Shown: positions 16,646-26,300 of the stretch, piece after piece
Layout of the letters: each line of letters begins with the position of its first letter
How positions within the stretch are numbered: the stretch's first letter is position 1
NCBI RefSeq assembly: GCF_030433855.1
Contig: NZ_JARUXC010000021.1
Location: 1-45,777, forward strand
Reading direction: 5' to 3'
Length of the DNA stretch: 45,777 nt
Source: Agreia sp. PsM10
GTDB taxonomy: Bacteria > Actinomycetota > Actinomycetes > Actinomycetales > Microbacteriaceae
The notes under the pieces: model-generated
What the model was told of the DNA's origin: nothing
Database searches by the model: none
What the model saw: the letters and a program-made list of their open reading frames with translations, nothing else
Translations under genes and position numbers: made by a program

Positions 16646-17134
16646 ATGGCAGATTCAAGCTTCGACGTAGTCAGCAAGGTCGACAAGATGGAGGCGGACA
16701 ACGCCCTCAACCAGGCGCACAAAGAGGTGGAGCAGCGCTACGACTTCAAGAACATCGGTGCCTCCATCGAGTGGAGCGGCGAGAAGGTCCTGATGAAGGC
16801 CAACTCCGCCGAGCGCGTGAAGGCGATCCTCGAGGTGTTCGAGGCCAAGCTCATCAAGCGCGGCATCTCGCTGCGCAGCCTCGACGTGGGCGAGCCCTAC
16901 GCATCCGGCAAGGAGTACCGGCTCGAGGCATCCATGAAGAACGGCATCGAGCAGGACGCCGCGAAGAAGATCAGCAAGCTGATCCGCGACGAGGCCCCCA
17001 AGAGCGTCAAGAGCCAGATCCAGGGCGACGAGCTGCGCGTCTCATCGAAGAGCCGCGACGACCTGCAGGCCACCATGGCGCTGCTCAAGGGCGCCGACCT
17101 CGACGTCGCCCTGCAGTTCATCAACTTCCGGTGA
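16646..17134 (+). CDS. YajQ family nucleotide-binding protein
   Basis: A 162-residue protein of the YajQ (DUF520) family, whose members bind cyclic di-GMP or other nucleotides. Family signatures are [10 protein letters not shown] at the start, [24 protein letters not shown], and [11 protein letters not shown] with LQFINFR at the end. Length is standard. The ATG lies seven bases after TAAACT (16633-16638), so the mRNA is probably leaderless. The stop overlaps the GTG of the NUDIX gene, so the two are coupled. The cellular role in actinobacteria is not settled. Confidence 0.95.
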   Translation: MADSSFDVVSKVDKMEADNALNQAHKEVEQRYDFKNIGASIEWSGEKVLMKANSAERVKAILEVFEAKLIKRGISLRSLDVGEPYASGKEYRLEASMKNGIEQDAAKKISKLIRDEAPKSVKSQIQGDELRVSSKSRDDLQATMALLKGADLDVALQFINFR

Positions 17135-17820
17135 CCGACCCGATCGACCAGACGCGCCCCGGCCGGCCGGGCGTCGACATCCCCGACGCCCGCGGTCGCA
17201 CCGGACTCGACCAGACGGGCCGCGAGCTGACCGGCAACCCGCGTGTGCGCGTGAAAGACGTGCGCCTGCTCTCGTCGAACTGGCATGTGTTCCGGGCGAA
17301 CACGCTCGAGTACCAGCGCGCCGACGGCGTGTGGGAGACCCAGCACCGCGAGACCTACGACCGGGGCAACGGGGCCACCATCCTGCTGTACTCGATCGAG
17401 AAGCGCACGGTGCTGCTGACCCGTCAGTTCCGCTACCCGGCGTACGTGAACGGGCATCCCGACGGCACCCTCGTCGAGACCGCCGCCGGCCTGCTCGACG
17501 ACGACGATCCGCTCACCGCCATCCGGCGCGAGGCCCGCGAAGAGACCGGGCACGAGATCGGCGACGTCGTCTCCGTCTTCGAGGCCTACATGAGCCCGGG
17601 CTCGGTCACCGAGAAGCTCTTCTTCTTCGCTGCGCCCTATTCGCCCGACACACGAGCGGATGCCGGTGGCGGGCTCGCCGACGAAGGCGAGGAGATCGAG
17701 CTGCTCGAGATCGACATCGACGAGGCGCTCGGGCGCATCGGCGTCGACATCATCGACGCGAAGACGGTCATGCTGCTGCAGTGGGCGGCACTGAGCGGGC
17801 CGTTCCGCCGCGTTCCCTGA
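17131..17820 (+). CDS. NUDIX hydrolase, GDP-mannose pyrophosphatase NudK-like
   Basis: A 229-residue Mg-dependent nucleoside-diphosphate-sugar hydrolase. The Nudix box is complete around residues 113-135: G(LLDDD), then ...[15 protein letters not shown]. The upstream part ([41 protein letters not shown]) matches the NudK/ADP-ribose pyrophosphatase type. An N-terminal extension of about 40 Pro/Gly/Arg-rich residues looks disordered. Its GTG overlaps the yajQ stop (GTGA). The last codons and the TGA stop are made from the first copy of a REP-like motif (GTTCCCTGAGC), which suggests the repeat landed at the end of the gene. Confidence 0.88.
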   Translation: MTDPIDQTRPGRPGVDIPDARGRTGLDQTGRELTGNPRVRVKDVRLLSSNWHVFRANTLEYQRADGVWETQHRETYDRGNGATILLYSIEKRTVLLTRQFRYPAYVNGHPDGTLVETAAGLLDDDDPLTAIRREAREETGHEIGDVVSVFEAYMSPGSVTEKLFFFAAPYSPDTRADAGGGLADEGEEIELLEIDIDEALGRIGVDIIDAKTVMLLQWAALSGPFRRVP

Positions 17821-17831
17821 GCTTGAGACCC

Positions 17832-17884
17832 GTTCCCTGAGCCTGTCGAAGGGGCAGTACAGCCCTTCGACAAGCTCAGGGAGC
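17832..17884. repeat. REP-like palindrome (copy 1)
   Basis: Bases 17832-17853 (GTTCCCTGAGCCTGTCGAAG...) pair with 17863-17884 at 20 of 22 positions, around a 9-base loop. A truncated extra copy of the left tip (GTTCCCTGAGC, 17812-17822) overlaps the NUDIX stop codon. The same palindrome occurs at 38561-38622. It lies between two convergent genes and can also act as a terminator. Confidence 0.85.
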
Positions 17885-17899
17885 GGCGCGGGGAACGCG

Positions 17900-18904
17900 C
17901 TACTTCGTGGCGGCGGCCAGGTTGTCGACGAGGTTGTCGAGGCCCCACGGAAGCGACAGCGCGGTGGGCGGCGACACGGCCGAGATGTTCTGTGCTCCCA
18001 CGAGCTGGGCGGCGTGCCCGGCGGCGACCGCCGGAATGACCGACGTCTGCGGCGAGCTGAGGAACGCGTCGGCCTCGGGCTGCGTGGTCGCGTAGTTCAG
18101 CACCACGTCGGCCTCGAGCTTGTCGAGCTGCTCGTAGCTGAGCGTGTAGAAGAACGTGCCATCGCCGCTCGACAGGTCGTCGACGGCGGGCGCGTTCACG
18201 AAGCCGAGGTCGAACATGAACTCCACCCGCGGATCGTTCTTCTTGTAGACGTAGAACGTGCCCGCGCTGTCGGCGACGGCGGCGATGGTCTTGCCGGCGA
18301 ACTCGGGGTGCTCCTCGGCCTTCGCGGCGATCTGCTCGTCGATGTCGGCGAGCACGGCGGTGGCCTCGTCGCTCTTGCCGAGGGCCTCGCCCACGGTGGT
18401 CACGACGTCGCGCCACGGGGTGCTCCACGCCTGGTCGGGGTAGGCCACGGTCGGGGCGATCTCCGACAGCTTCTCGTACTGTTCCTCGGTGATGCCGGAG
18501 TAGACGGCCAGGATGACGTCGGGGTCGGCATCGGCGATCGCCTCGTAGGGCGGGTCGTCAGTCGACTCCGGAAGGATCGTGGGCATCTCGGCGCCGGCCT
18601 TGTCGATGGCGTCGGAGACCCACGGCAGCACGCCGTCTTCGTCGCCGGCGTACGAGTCGAAGGGGATCGCGACGGGGATGACACCCAGAGCGATCGACGC
18701 GTCGGTGCTTCCCCAGCCCAGCGTGACCACGTTCTTCGGGTCGGCCGGAACCGTCGTCTCTCCGAACGCGTGCTCGATGGTCACGCCGTCGGCCGACGCG
18801 GCATCTGTCGACGAGTCGGAGGAGGCGGTGCTGCAGCCGGCGAGCAGCAGGGCGGCGGTGACCGCCGTCGCGGTGATCGCGGCGAACTTCATTCTTCGGG
18901 GCAC
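17900..18904 (-). CDS. Iron-siderophore ABC importer, substrate-binding lipoprotein
   Basis: A 334-residue periplasmic-binding protein of the FepB/FecB (class III) type that captures ferric siderophores outside the membrane. The signal peptide ends in LLAGCS (lipobox) near residue 25. The domain contains IEHAFGETTVPADPKNVVTLGWGSTDASIALGV, ADPDVILAVYSGITEEQYEKLSEIAP and the long connecting helix typical of the class. I chose the GTG at 18904 because GGAGA lies six bases upstream; the ATG four codons later is the alternative. It follows the ATPase gene by 91 bases and has its own iron box, so it can be expressed apart from the permease genes. Confidence 0.92.
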   Translation of the reverse strand: MPRRMKFAAITATAVTAALLLAGCSTASSDSSTDAASADGVTIEHAFGETTVPADPKNVVTLGWGSTDASIALGVIPVAIPFDSYAGDEDGVLPWVSDAIDKAGAEMPTILPESTDDPPYEAIADADPDVILAVYSGITEEQYEKLSEIAPTVAYPDQAWSTPWRDVVTTVGEALGKSDEATAVLADIDEQIAAKAEEHPEFAGKTIAAVADSAGTFYVYKKNDPRVEFMFDLGFVNAPAVDDLSSGDGTFFYTLSYEQLDKLEADVVLNYATTQPEADAFLSSPQTSVIPAVAAGHAAQLVGAQNISAVSPPTALSLPWGLDNLVDNLAAATK

Positions 18905-18953
18905 GGGAATTCTCCAATGATGATGCAGGGGGCAAGGACTGTGGATCTTGTGG

Positions 18954-18967
18954 TTAGGCAAGCCTAA
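18954..18967. promoter_or_regulatory. Iron box (DtxR/IdeR type) before the siderophore-binding protein
   Basis: TTAGGCAAGCCTAA is a perfect 6+6-bp palindrome with an AA spacer. It matches 12 of 14 positions of the second part of the DtxR/IdeR consensus (TTAGGCTAACCTAA). It lies 50 bases upstream of the binding-protein start, between that gene and the ATPase stop. It should repress when iron is plentiful. Confidence 0.85.
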
Positions 18968-18995
18968 GCTCACTTCCTCAGATCACGTTAATGCA

Positions 18996-19796
18996 TCACA
19001 CCGCGTGATGAAAACGCCCCATCGGCACGACCATCGGCGAATGGCTGATCGGATCGTCGATGATCACGGCCTCGAGCCCGAATGCGGCGCCCACGGTATC
19101 GGCCGAGATCACGTCTGCGGGCGCGCCCTCCGCCACGATGCGGCCGGACGACATGACCACGAGATGATCCGCGTAGCGCGCGGCGAGATTGAGGTCGTGC
19201 AGCACCATGACCACGGTCGTTCCCCGCTCGCGGTTGAGCTCGTGCAGCAGGTCGAGAACCTCGATCTGGTGCGTCACGTCGAGGAACGTGGTCGGCTCGT
19301 CGAGCAGCAGGATGTCGGTCTGCTGGGCGAGCGCCATGGCGATCCAGACCCGCTGCCTCTGGCCGCCGGAGAGCTCCTCGATGCGTCTGTCGGCGAGCTC
19401 GGCCGTGTCGGTCGAGCGGAGCGCCTCCGCGACAGCGGCCGAGTCGTCGGCACTCCACTGGCGGAACAGGCCCTGCCTCGGAAAGCGTCCGCGGCCCACG
19501 AGGTCGGCCACCGTGATGCCGTCGGGCGCGATCGGCTGCTGGGGAAGAAGCCCGAGCACGGTCGCGAGCTGCTTGCTCGGATAGCGGTGCACGTCGGTGC
19601 CGTCGAGCGTCACGATGCCCGCCTCCGGGCGCAGCAGCCGGGCGAACGCACGCAGCAGGGTCGACTTGCCGCAGGCGTTCGGACCGACGATGACCGTCAC
19701 GCGGCCATCCGGGATGACGGCGTCGAGGCCGTCGACGACGCGACGCCCGTCGTAGCCGAGCGACAGGGCATCCGCTCGCAGTTCATGAGACGTCAT
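18996..19796 (-). CDS. Iron-siderophore ABC importer, ATP-binding protein
   Basis: A 266-residue FepC-like ATPase. Walker A is GPNACGKST near residue 39, the Q-loop is in GLLPQQPIAPDG, the signature is LSGGQRQR, Walker B is ILLLDEPT with FLD after it, and the switch histidine is in VLHDLN. All ATPase motifs are intact. The ATG overlaps the stop of the upstream permease by four bases, so it is translated with the permeases. It energises uptake of ferric siderophore through the two adjacent FecCD-type permeases. Confidence 0.95.
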   Translation of the reverse strand: MTSHELRADALSLGYDGRRVVDGLDAVIPDGRVTVIVGPNACGKSTLLRAFARLLRPEAGIVTLDGTDVHRYPSKQLATVLGLLPQQPIAPDGITVADLVGRGRFPRQGLFRQWSADDSAAVAEALRSTDTAELADRRIEELSGGQRQRVWIAMALAQQTDILLLDEPTTFLDVTHQIEVLDLLHELNRERGTTVVMVLHDLNLAARYADHLVVMSSGRIVAEGAPADVISADTVGAAFGLEAVIIDDPISHSPMVVPMGRFHHAV

Positions 19797-20860
19797 GCTG
19801 TTCCTCTCGATCGATTGCTGCGCGCGAGCAGCAGCAGAAGCACGGGGGCGCCGACGATGCCCGTGACGATGCCCACCGGCACCTGGAGTCCCGCGATGGC
19901 GTGCTGGGCGAGCAGATCCGCGCCCGAGACCACGACCGCGCCAACGAGAGCACTCGCCACGAGGGCTGGCCCTGTGCCCCCGAGCAGGCGCCGGGCGATC
20001 GGCGCGGAGACGAAGGCCACGAACGCCACCGGGCCGGCCGCCGCCGTGGCGACGGCGGCCAGGCCGACGGCCACGAGGGTGATCAGCAGCCGTGCGGGAG
20101 TCACCCGCACGCCCAGGCCGGTGGCCGTCTCATCGCCGAGCTGCAGCATCCGGAGCCGTGGCGCGAGGGCGACCAGCGCCGCGACGAAGACGACGAGGCC
20201 GACGGCCGTGACGGTCAGCTCCTCGGTCGTCACTGTTCCCACGCTGCCCACGAGCCAGACGAGAGCCGACTGCGCATCGCGCACGTCCGACCGGGTGAGC
20301 AGAAAGTTGATGGCGGCCTGCGCGAGAAACGCCAGCGCGATGCCGATCAGCACGAAGCGCGAGCCGACCATGCCGTGCCGTGCCACGAGGATCGTGATGA
20401 GCCCGGCGACGATGACGGCACCGCCGAACGCCGCGAACGACACGGCGAGGCCGCTCCACCCGGCGAGCAGAATCGCCCCGACGGCCGCCGCGGAGGCGCC
20501 CTGGGAGATGCCGATGATGTCGGGGCTGGCCAGCGGGTTGCCGAGAAGGCTCTGGAAGATCGCGCCGGCGAGCCCGAACGACGCCCCCACCATGAGCCCG
20601 AGTACGAGCCGCGGCACACGCAGGCCGAGAACGACGAAACGATCGCCCCCGCTGCCGCCGCCCAACAGCGTGGCCAGCACGTCGCCGGGCGAGATGATGC
20701 GGTCGCCCAGCATCAGGGCGAGCACCGCGAACACCACCAGCAGCACCACCAGCACCGACGCGACGACGATGAACCGGATGCGCCCGGCCCGCAGGGCGGC
20801 ACCGACGAGGGCGACATCGTCGGTCGAGGGGCGACGACCGGTCGCTTCGCGACGACTCAT
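19793..20860 (-). CDS. Iron-siderophore ABC importer, FecCD permease (second)
   Basis: A 355-residue membrane protein of the FecCD/BtuC family with about ten predicted spans after a basic, cytoplasmic N-terminus of about 30 residues. Family signatures include PRLVLGLMVGASFGLAGAIFQSLLGNPLASPDIIGISQGA and the C-terminal PVGIVTGIVGAPVLLLLL. It overlaps both neighbours by four bases. It pairs with the 20857-21867 product to form the channel. Confidence 0.95.
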   Translation of the reverse strand: MSRREATGRRPSTDDVALVGAALRAGRIRFIVVASVLVVLLVVFAVLALMLGDRIISPGDVLATLLGGGSGGDRFVVLGLRVPRLVLGLMVGASFGLAGAIFQSLLGNPLASPDIIGISQGASAAAVGAILLAGWSGLAVSFAAFGGAVIVAGLITILVARHGMVGSRFVLIGIALAFLAQAAINFLLTRSDVRDAQSALVWLVGSVGTVTTEELTVTAVGLVVFVAALVALAPRLRMLQLGDETATGLGVRVTPARLLITLVAVGLAAVATAAAGPVAFVAFVSAPIARRLLGGTGPALVASALVGAVVVSGADLLAQHAIAGLQVPVGIVTGIVGAPVLLLLLARSNRSRGTA

Positions 20861-21867
20861 CGGGTCACCGCCCTGTCTCGTAAAACGAGCGCGATGAGCA
20901 CCGGGGCGCCGAGGATCGCGACGACGATACCCGCCTCGAGTTCCGACGGCGGAGCGATGAGGCGCCCGACGGTGTCGGCGAGAACGAGCAGAACGGCTCC
21001 GAGCGGAATCGAGTAGACGAGGATCCAGCGGTAGTCGCTTCCCACGAATCGGCGGGCGATGTGGGGCACGACGAGACCCACGAAGACCAGCGGACCGGCG
21101 AGCGAGGTGGCCGACCCGCAGAGCAGGATGATGGCGATGCCGGCGGTGATCCTCACGATGCCGACGCGCTGGCCCAGGCCGCGGGCGAGGTCGTCGCCGA
21201 GGGCCAGGGAGTTGAGACTGCGCCCCAGGAGCAGCGCTGTCGCGGCACCGACGGCGAGGAAGGGTGCGAGCGTGGCGGCCGTGCCGAGGTCGCGGCCCAC
21301 GAGAGATCCGACAGACCAGAAGCGGTATTGACCGAGCGTGTCGAGATCGCGCAGAAGAACCAGCGTGATGAGCGAGGTGAGCACGGCCGTCGTGGCCGCG
21401 CCGGCCAGGGTGAGGCTCAGGGGCGACGGACCCGTGCGCCCGGACGCGACGATGTAGACCAGTACGGCCGCGAGCGCGGCGCCCACGAAGGCGAACCAGA
21501 CATAGCCCGTTGGGGTGGTGACGCCGAAGACGGAGATCGCGACGACGACCGCGAGCGATGCGCCCGAGTTGACGCCGAGCAGCCCCGGGTCGGCGAGCGG
21601 GTTGCGGGTGAGCCCCTGCATCAGCGTGCCGGCCAGCCCGAGTGCAGCCCCGGCCACGAGACCCAGCACGGTTCGAGGCACCCGAAGGTCGAGAACCACC
21701 ATGCCTTCGACGGCGTCGCCGCCTCGCCCCAGCACGGCGTCGACCACCGACGACAGGTCGATGGAGCGGCTGCCCAGCAGCAGACTCAGCACCACCGAGA
21801 CCAGCACCAGCACGCAGAGTGCGACGAGACCCAGCGCCTTCGACGCGCGCCGGGTTGAGGTAAGCAT
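20857..21867 (-). CDS. Iron-siderophore ABC importer, FecCD permease (first)
   Basis: A 336-residue FecCD-type permease, first gene of the iron operon. Signatures are DLRVPRTVLGLVAGAALGLAGTLMQGLTRNPLADPGLLGVNSGA and GLVVPHIARRFVG, and about ten spans are predicted. The ATG lies exactly six bases after CATACT (21874-21879, reverse strand), so the mRNA is probably leaderless. The iron box covers this start codon and touches the -10, which would let a DtxR/IdeR repressor block initiation directly. Confidence 0.95.
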   Translation of the reverse strand: MLTSTRRASKALGLVALCVLVLVSVVLSLLLGSRSIDLSSVVDAVLGRGGDAVEGMVVLDLRVPRTVLGLVAGAALGLAGTLMQGLTRNPLADPGLLGVNSGASLAVVVAISVFGVTTPTGYVWFAFVGAALAAVLVYIVASGRTGPSPLSLTLAGAATTAVLTSLITLVLLRDLDTLGQYRFWSVGSLVGRDLGTAATLAPFLAVGAATALLLGRSLNSLALGDDLARGLGQRVGIVRITAGIAIILLCGSATSLAGPLVFVGLVVPHIARRFVGSDYRWILVYSIPLGAVLLVLADTVGRLIAPPSELEAGIVVAILGAPVLIALVLRDRAVTR

Positions 21868-21874
21868 TACCTAA
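21856..21874. promoter_or_regulatory. Iron box over the start codon of the siderophore permease gene
   Basis: A 19-base site TGAGGTAAGCATTACCTAA matches the DtxR/IdeR consensus (TTAGGTTAGGCTAACCTAA) at 14 of 19 positions. Its core AGGTAA-GCA-TTACCT is a perfect inverted repeat. The permease ATG (21865-21867, reverse strand) lies inside it. Confidence 0.8.
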
Positions 21875-21934
21875 GTATGCCAGCGCGCCCTCGACGTCGC
21901 TGCGCTCGGACGGACACGGTGGCGCGTTGCCCGA

Positions 21935-23296
21935 TCAGGGCAGGCGGAACGTGGACGTCGGATCGTACTGCTGCCGCACCGCCTCGAGTCGTTCGAGCAC
22001 GGCGGCGGGCCAGCACCGTTCGACGCTCTGCGCCGTGAGCTCCCCCGCGTAGTTGACGTTGATCTCGGCATGCACCCACGCGGCCAGCGAGCCGATCAGC
22101 GCGTCGGCCGCCTCGGGCAGCACGCGCTCGAAGAGCGAGGGATCGGGCACGCCCACGAGCACGAGCGCGAACTCCGCCCCGCGCCCTCCGACCGCCGAGC
22201 CCTCGGGCACGTCTCGCGCGAGCCGTCCGCCGAGGTGACGCAGCTCGACCGCCACGAAGGGAGGCCTGCGTTCGCCGGCGACGGCCGAGAGCAGAGCGTC
22301 GGCGAAGTGCGCGTCGACCGCACCGAGGAACGCGCCACGGGTCCAGCCCGGCGCCGGGTCGGTCGGGTCGTTGTGGATGCTCGCGACACGGTCGAGCGGA
22401 AGGGGACCGATCGCATCCACCAGCACGGGCGCCGACGCGCGCAGCGGGGCGGCCCAGCGTTCACCCTGCTCGGCCGGCCCGACGAAGGCGAACCGGATGG
22501 CGAGCACGAAGCGCGCACGGAAGATGCCGGGCACCGCGTCGATGTCGGGGAACGAGACGAACGCCGCAGAGCTGGAGACCGCATCGGGAACGGTCTCGAG
22601 CCAGCTGAGCCAGGCGCGGAACGCCGGCTCGATCGCGTCGTCGGCGAAGAAGAGGGAGCCGGCGTAGAGAGACGGCACGTGCGGCATCGCGATCACGACC
22701 TCGGTCACGATGCCGAGGCCGAACTTTCCGCCGCGAAGCGCCCAGAAGAGCTCGGGCTCGCTGGTCGCACTCGCGGTCACGATGTCGCCGTCGGCCGTCA
22801 CCACCCGAGCGCTCCTCAGCCAGTCGGAACCGTAGCCGAAGGTGCGGCCGATGGGCCCCTGGCCGCCGCCCACCAGCAGTCCGACGACGCCGACGTTCGG
22901 GGATGCGCCGGAGACCGGCGCGAGGCCGAACGGCGCCGCGGCCTCGACGACCGCTCCCCAGCGCACCCCGGCGCCCACGCGCGCCGTGCGTGCGCCGGCG
23001 TCGACCTCCAGCGCATCCAGCCGCTTCGTGGTGATGATGAGACCGCCGGCGACCGAGGCATGGGCGCCGTGGCCGGTGGCGTGCACAGTGATCGGCAGCC
23101 CATGATCTCGGGCGAACCGCACGGCGAGGGCCACATCGGCCTCGGATGCGGCACCGACCACCACGTCGGGGCGGTGGTGGATGATCAGATTCGAGCCCTC
23201 GAGCTCACGCTCGATCCCGTCTTCGCCGGAGACGAAGACGGGACCGAGGCACGACCGCGCGAGTTCTGCTGCGGATTCTGCGACGGATGCGTCCAT
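21935..23296 (-). CDS. FAD-binding oxidoreductase, berberine-bridge/PCMH type
   Basis: This 453-residue flavoprotein has a PCMH FAD-binding domain (about 20-220; RPDVVVGAASEADVALAVRFARDHGLPITVHATGHGAH, VGLLVGGGQGPIGRTFGYGSDWLRSARVV, LFWALRGGKFGLGIVTEV) and a C-terminal BBE-like substrate domain ending YDPTSTFRLP. The His in ATGHGAH is the usual position for covalent FAD attachment. No export signal is visible. The ATG is six bases after TAGTCT (23303-23308, reverse strand), so it probably has its own leaderless promoter although it starts only nine bases after the giant surface-protein gene ends. The substrate is unknown; relatives oxidise sugars, alkaloids or lignin-derived alcohols. Confidence 0.9.
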   Translation of the reverse strand: MDASVAESAAELARSCLGPVFVSGEDGIERELEGSNLIIHHRPDVVVGAASEADVALAVRFARDHGLPITVHATGHGAHASVAGGLIITTKRLDALEVDAGARTARVGAGVRWGAVVEAAAPFGLAPVSGASPNVGVVGLLVGGGQGPIGRTFGYGSDWLRSARVVTADGDIVTASATSEPELFWALRGGKFGLGIVTEVVIAMPHVPSLYAGSLFFADDAIEPAFRAWLSWLETVPDAVSSSAAFVSFPDIDAVPGIFRARFVLAIRFAFVGPAEQGERWAAPLRASAPVLVDAIGPLPLDRVASIHNDPTDPAPGWTRGAFLGAVDAHFADALLSAVAGERRPPFVAVELRHLGGRLARDVPEGSAVGGRGAEFALVLVGVPDPSLFERVLPEAADALIGSLAAWVHAEINVNYAGELTAQSVERCWPAAVLERLEAVRQQYDPTSTFRLP

Positions 23297-23305
23297 GCGA
23301 CGAGA

Positions 23306-26300
23306 CTAGGCTCGTCGCGCCCTCCGCACCAGAGTCACGAGTCCCAGTCCGATCAACAGGGTGAGGACGGCGAACAGCAGCACACGCTCGACGCTGCCGA
23401 GACCCGTGGAGGCGAGGGAGTCGCCGGCCAGCGCGGGCACGGTCACGACGGTGTCCGCGCAGGACTCGTCGTGATCGTCGACGCACGAGCCGATGACCTC
23501 CGGGTCGACCCACGGCCCGTCCGGTGTCTCGACCGAGGCGCGGTTCACGATCGTTCCCGCACGATCCACGATCGCGCTCACATGGAACGTCGCGGAGTCG
23601 CCCACCGGCAACGATGCGACCGTCCAGGTCAGGAAGCCGGGAGTCGAGGCATCCGCTGCGGGATCGGCGACCACCGACGACAGCCCCTCGGGCAGTCGAT
23701 CGGAGACGAGCACATCCTGCGCGTCGATCTGGCCCACGTTCTGGACAACGATGGTGTACTGCACGGTGTCACCCACCACGGCGGCTGCCTTGTCGACCGT
23801 CTTGTGCACCGACAGCTGCCCGACGTCGAACGTGTTCGTCACCGTGACCGTCGCCGGTCCTGCGTCGTCGCCGTCGGCCAGAATCCGGATGCGGCCGTCG
23901 GCCGGGTCGGTCTCCGATGCCGTGGCGAGGCCGCGGTCGGTCTCGACGACCTCGCAGTCGGCGCCGGCGATGATGCCGGTGACCGTGGCCGTGTAGTCAT
24001 TCGCCTCCGAGAGCTCGATCTTCGCGTCGTCACCGAGATCGATGCCCGTGATCACTCCGTCTTTCACCCAGGTGCAGGTGACCTGCACCGTGAACGGACC
24101 GGTGCCGAAGGCCTCCACTCCGTCGCCGACGCGGTTCTTGACCACGACGAGGTCGCCCGTATCGAAGGTGTTGGTGACGGTCACCTCGGCGGCCTCGCCG
24201 TTCGGCACCGTCACCCCGCCGGCCGGAGTCACGGCGGAGGAGGATGCTCCGCCGTCGATGGTCTCGACGGTGTCGCAGAGAGCGCCCTCGATGAGGCCCG
24301 ACACCGTGGCACGGTAGTCGTTCTCCTCGGAGAGCTGCAGCACGCCTCCGTCGGGCAGCGGGATCGTGAGGGTCTCGCCGTCCTTCTGCCAGGTGCAGGT
24401 GACCTGCACCGTGAAGGGCCCGGCACCGTAGGTTTCGGCCCCCGCTCCGTCGCGCACCTTGGTGACATCGACGGTGCCGAGGTTGAAGGTGTTCGTCACG
24501 TCGACGGTCACCGCTCCGAGGGTCGCCCCATCGGCCGGACCGGGAACGATGACGGTCGGCGAGTCGATCGTCGTCTCGTTGGCGCCCCCTGCGACGGTCT
24601 CCGAGACGGCACACTCCGTGCCGGCGGGGAAGATGTCGTCGAGAGTCCTCGTCTCGCCTCCGGTCAGCTCGATCGAGCCGTCGAAGAGCTGCTGGCCGTC
24701 ATAGGTGCAGAGCACCGCGATCGTGAACGGTCCGTCGCCGTACTCCTCCTGCCCCTCTCCGGCCAGCGTCTTCGTGACCGAGAGCGTGCCCGCGGCGTAG
24801 TCGTTGGTGTAGTCGAGGGTGGTCGTGTCGGTTCCCACGGTGACGTCGACCGACGCGCCAGCGACAGCCGGTGCACCGTCGGTGCTGGATGTGACCGAGT
24901 TGGGCGAGGCGTCGGCCCCATCGGTGTCGGTCTCGGTGATCGTGCAGTCGGCACGCACCGGAAGCCCGGCGATGGCGTGCGACTCTCCGGCGGCCAGCGA
25001 GAAGGCGGCGTCACCGTCGGCGAGCGCCACGGGAGCGCCGTCGTAGGCCGCGCAGACAGCCGTGTAGTCGAACGGCCCGAACGAGCCGACCGTGGCCTGC
25101 GTCGTGACCGCCTTGGAGACCACGAGCGATCCGACCGCGTAGTCGTTGGTGATGGCGACGCGCTGTTCGGCGGGCACCTCACCGTCTGCATCCGAGGCGA
25201 CGTCGATCGTCACCGTCGACGGCGTGACGGTGCGCGTGGTCTCGCCGTACGCGCCCTCGTCTCCGTTCTCGGTGATGCCGCATTCGGCGCCGAGGGGGAT
25301 GCCGTCGACCCGGGTCGTGTATCCGTTGGCGGCGTCGAGCGTGACGACCCCACCGCCGGCGAACTGCACCGGGGCACCGGCCACCGTGCACGAGACCGTG
25401 GCCTCGAAGGTGTCGGGCGCGAATGCCGCGCCCTCGCCGGTGACGGACTTCGTCACCTGCAGCGAACCGGAATCGAGCACGACGCCCGCCTTGATCGGCG
25501 CACGCGACAGGGTTCCGCCCGTGCTGAGCGAGGCCAGGGCGCCGAACTGGTTCCAGGCGATCGGGTCGCCGACCGGAACGGTCACCGGCGCGCGATCCGG
25601 CTCGGCCTCGGTGGCAGGAGCATTGACCGTGCGGTAGAGGACCTGGGCCGATCCGCCCGGCGCCAGGACCGCACCCGCCGTCGACGCGAAGTCGAGCACG
25701 ACGCGGATTCCCGTGACGGTCGACCAGTCGCCGGCGAAGGTGGCGCCGTCGGTCCAGGCGGATGCCGAGGGATGGTTAGCGCAGCCCGGGTCGCTCGGCC
25801 AGGCCGTCGCTCCGGTACCGACGCAGACGTCGGACGCCGCGGTGAACTGCCAGGTGATGGTGGTGCCGGCCGGAGCGTCGACGGCCAACGGGAACGTGCC
25901 GTCGAACACGGGCCGGTAGGTCGACCCGCGGCTGCCGCCGGTTGCGAGCAGTCGGTCTCCCGCCACGGGGAGGGGCTCGACGAACGTGAGCTTCGTGTAG
26001 GCCACGGTTCCGCTGTTCACGGCGCGCAGCTTCCACTCGTCGGTGCCACCCACCATCGTGTTGGCGGCGCACGGCGATCGGTAGTATCCGTCGGCATCCG
26101 AGATGCACGGGCCGCCGGGCGTCGTGATGTTGCGGGCGCCGGAGACCGTGCGGTCGACGACATCGCCCTTGACCGCCTTCGTGGTCAGCAGCGACGCGCC
26201 CAGAACGGGCTGCACGTAGTTGCTCGTGCCGCACTCGTTCGCGGCGAGGCCCGACAGCGTGCCCTGCCCGTTGCCCGACGTGTTGGTGCAGGCCGTCAAT

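Noticed and set aside
17928-17946. Repeated GTTGTCGA motif as another LacI operator
   Set aside because: It lies in the coding end of the siderophore-binding protein (Leu-Val-Asp-Asn repeats) and is not a palindrome of the right form.
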